From Methylobacterium sp. E-045 (GTDB lineage: Bacteria; Pseudomonadota; Alphaproteobacteria; Rhizobiales; Beijerinckiaceae): a stretch of DNA of 64,000 nt. Location: the NCBI RefSeq assembly GCF_022829685.1, contig NZ_JAKSYE010000063.1, positions 1 to 64,000 on the forward strand, in the 5' to 3' direction. Position numbers and translations under genes: made by a program. Shown here in pieces: positions 63,501 to 64,000 of this stretch. Position 1 is the first letter of the stretch, and every line of letters begins with the position of its first letter. Below the pieces are notes generated by a model. The model made no database searches. It was not told where the DNA came from and saw only the letters and a list, made by a program, of their open reading frames with translations.

Positions 63501-64000
63501 TCAGGCGGCGGGACTCTCCGGCTCGACGAAGCGCGGGAACAGCCCGCTCGGCGCCGGGAGCGCCGTGCCCGGCACCAGCCGGCCCCCCTCCCCGATATCG
63601 GCGAGTTGCCGCCTGTCGGCGGGCACGGCCAGGAGGTCGAGGAGCTTCCCGCCCGAATCCGGCATGAAGGGCTGCACCAGGATGCCGATGGCGCGCAGGG
63701 TCTCGGCCACCACGTAGAGGGACGCGGCCATGCGGGCCGGGTCGGTCTTGCGCAGGACCCAGGGCTTCTGAGCGTCGAAATAGCGGTCGGAGGCCGTCAC
63801 CACGGCCCAGATGTCGGCGAGCGCCGTGTGGAGGGCGAGCTTGTTCATCGCCACCCGCACCGAGGCCGGCAGGGCGTCGGCGAGCGCCAGGAGTGCCCGG
63901 TCGTCCTCCGTGAACGCGCCGTGCTCGGGGACGAGGCCGCCGCAATTCTTGGCGATCATGGAGAGCGAGCGCTGGGCGAGGTTGCCGAGCCCGTTGGAGA
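63501..64000 (-). CDS. metG: Methionyl-tRNA synthetase, C-terminal part (cut by window edge)
   Basis: The frame is open to the right edge. Visible segments [33 protein letters not shown] and [23 protein letters not shown] are the anticodon-binding helical domain of MetG. The catalytic Rossmann part and KMSKS loop lie beyond the window. The end has no tRNA-binding C-terminal extension. It lies 41 bases upstream of tatD on the same strand. Confidence 0.93.
   Translation of the reverse strand, partial: SNGLGNLAQRSLSMIAKNCGGLVPEHGAFTEDDRALLALADALPASVRVAMNKLALHTALADIWAVVTASDRYFDAQKPWVLRKTDPARMAASLYVVAETLRAIGILVQPFMPDSGGKLLDLLAVPADRRQLADIGEGGRLVPGTALPAPSGLFPRFVEPESPAA

Noticed and set aside
1..64000. 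tRNA, rRNA, CRISPR arrays, transposases or prophage genes
   Set aside because: I looked for CCA-ended cloverleaf patterns, regularly spaced repeats and integrase/transposase motifs and found none I could support.

Overview
The window is high-GC alphaproteobacterial DNA. It most likely comes from the chromosome of a Methylobacterium/Methylorubrum-type methylotroph. The evidence is a lanthanide-type methanol dehydrogenase (XoxF, with its extra Asp), xoxG-xoxJ, a pqqA-pqqB-pqqC/D (fused)-pqqE cluster, a lanthanide uptake and transport (lut) cluster with a TonB receptor, and genes for methanopterin/methylofuran-type C1 carriers. Gene order resembles what I remember of the Methylorubrum extorquens AM1 C1 region. 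I saw no rRNA, tRNA, CRISPR array or insertion sequence.

Layout. 1-3.4 kb: 3' portion of xoxF, then xoxG and xoxJ. 3.4-5.7 kb: an L,D-transpeptidase and a folP-folB-folK operon. 5.9-10.4 kb (minus): pqqA, pqqB, pqqC/D and pqqE, then two translationally coupled secreted proteins of unknown function. 10.5-12.9 kb: an OmpR-type regulator and sensor kinase, probably MxbM/MxbD. 13.5-23.2 kb: topA, a molybdopterin oxidoreductase with a cytochrome b, pyrB, a dihydroorotase-like gene, plsY and dprA. 23.4-29.0 kb (minus): a C1-cofactor block (DUF3280 protein, mfnB, mfnE-like kinase, dihydropteroate synthase-like protein, DUF447 protein, MxaD-like protein, beta-propeller). 29.3-38.3 kb (plus): lutA-lutB-lutC-lutD-lutE-lutF-lutG, then lutH, then a small secreted protein resembling LutD. 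38.4-47.2 kb: exopolysaccharide genes. 47.3-64 kb: mixed housekeeping and accessory genes (ctaA, TrhA-like protein, lysozyme, LuxR solo, AlkA, heavy-metal RND pair, MBL hydrolase, tatD, partial metG).

How it fits together. XoxF oxidises methanol in the periplasm using PQQ plus a lanthanide and passes electrons to XoxG, with XoxJ as accessory. The pqq genes make the cofactor. MxbDM-like regulators probably control methanol oxidation genes. LutH would bring lanthanide complexes across the outer membrane and LutAEF would handle the inner-membrane step. The mfn/DUF447/DHPS-like block would supply the carriers that accept formaldehyde. Two things stand out. No lanmodulin gene accompanies lutH, and a LutD-like secreted protein sits in the position where I recall lanM in AM1. 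The first ~270 bases of xoxF are also unusually divergent for so conserved a protein.
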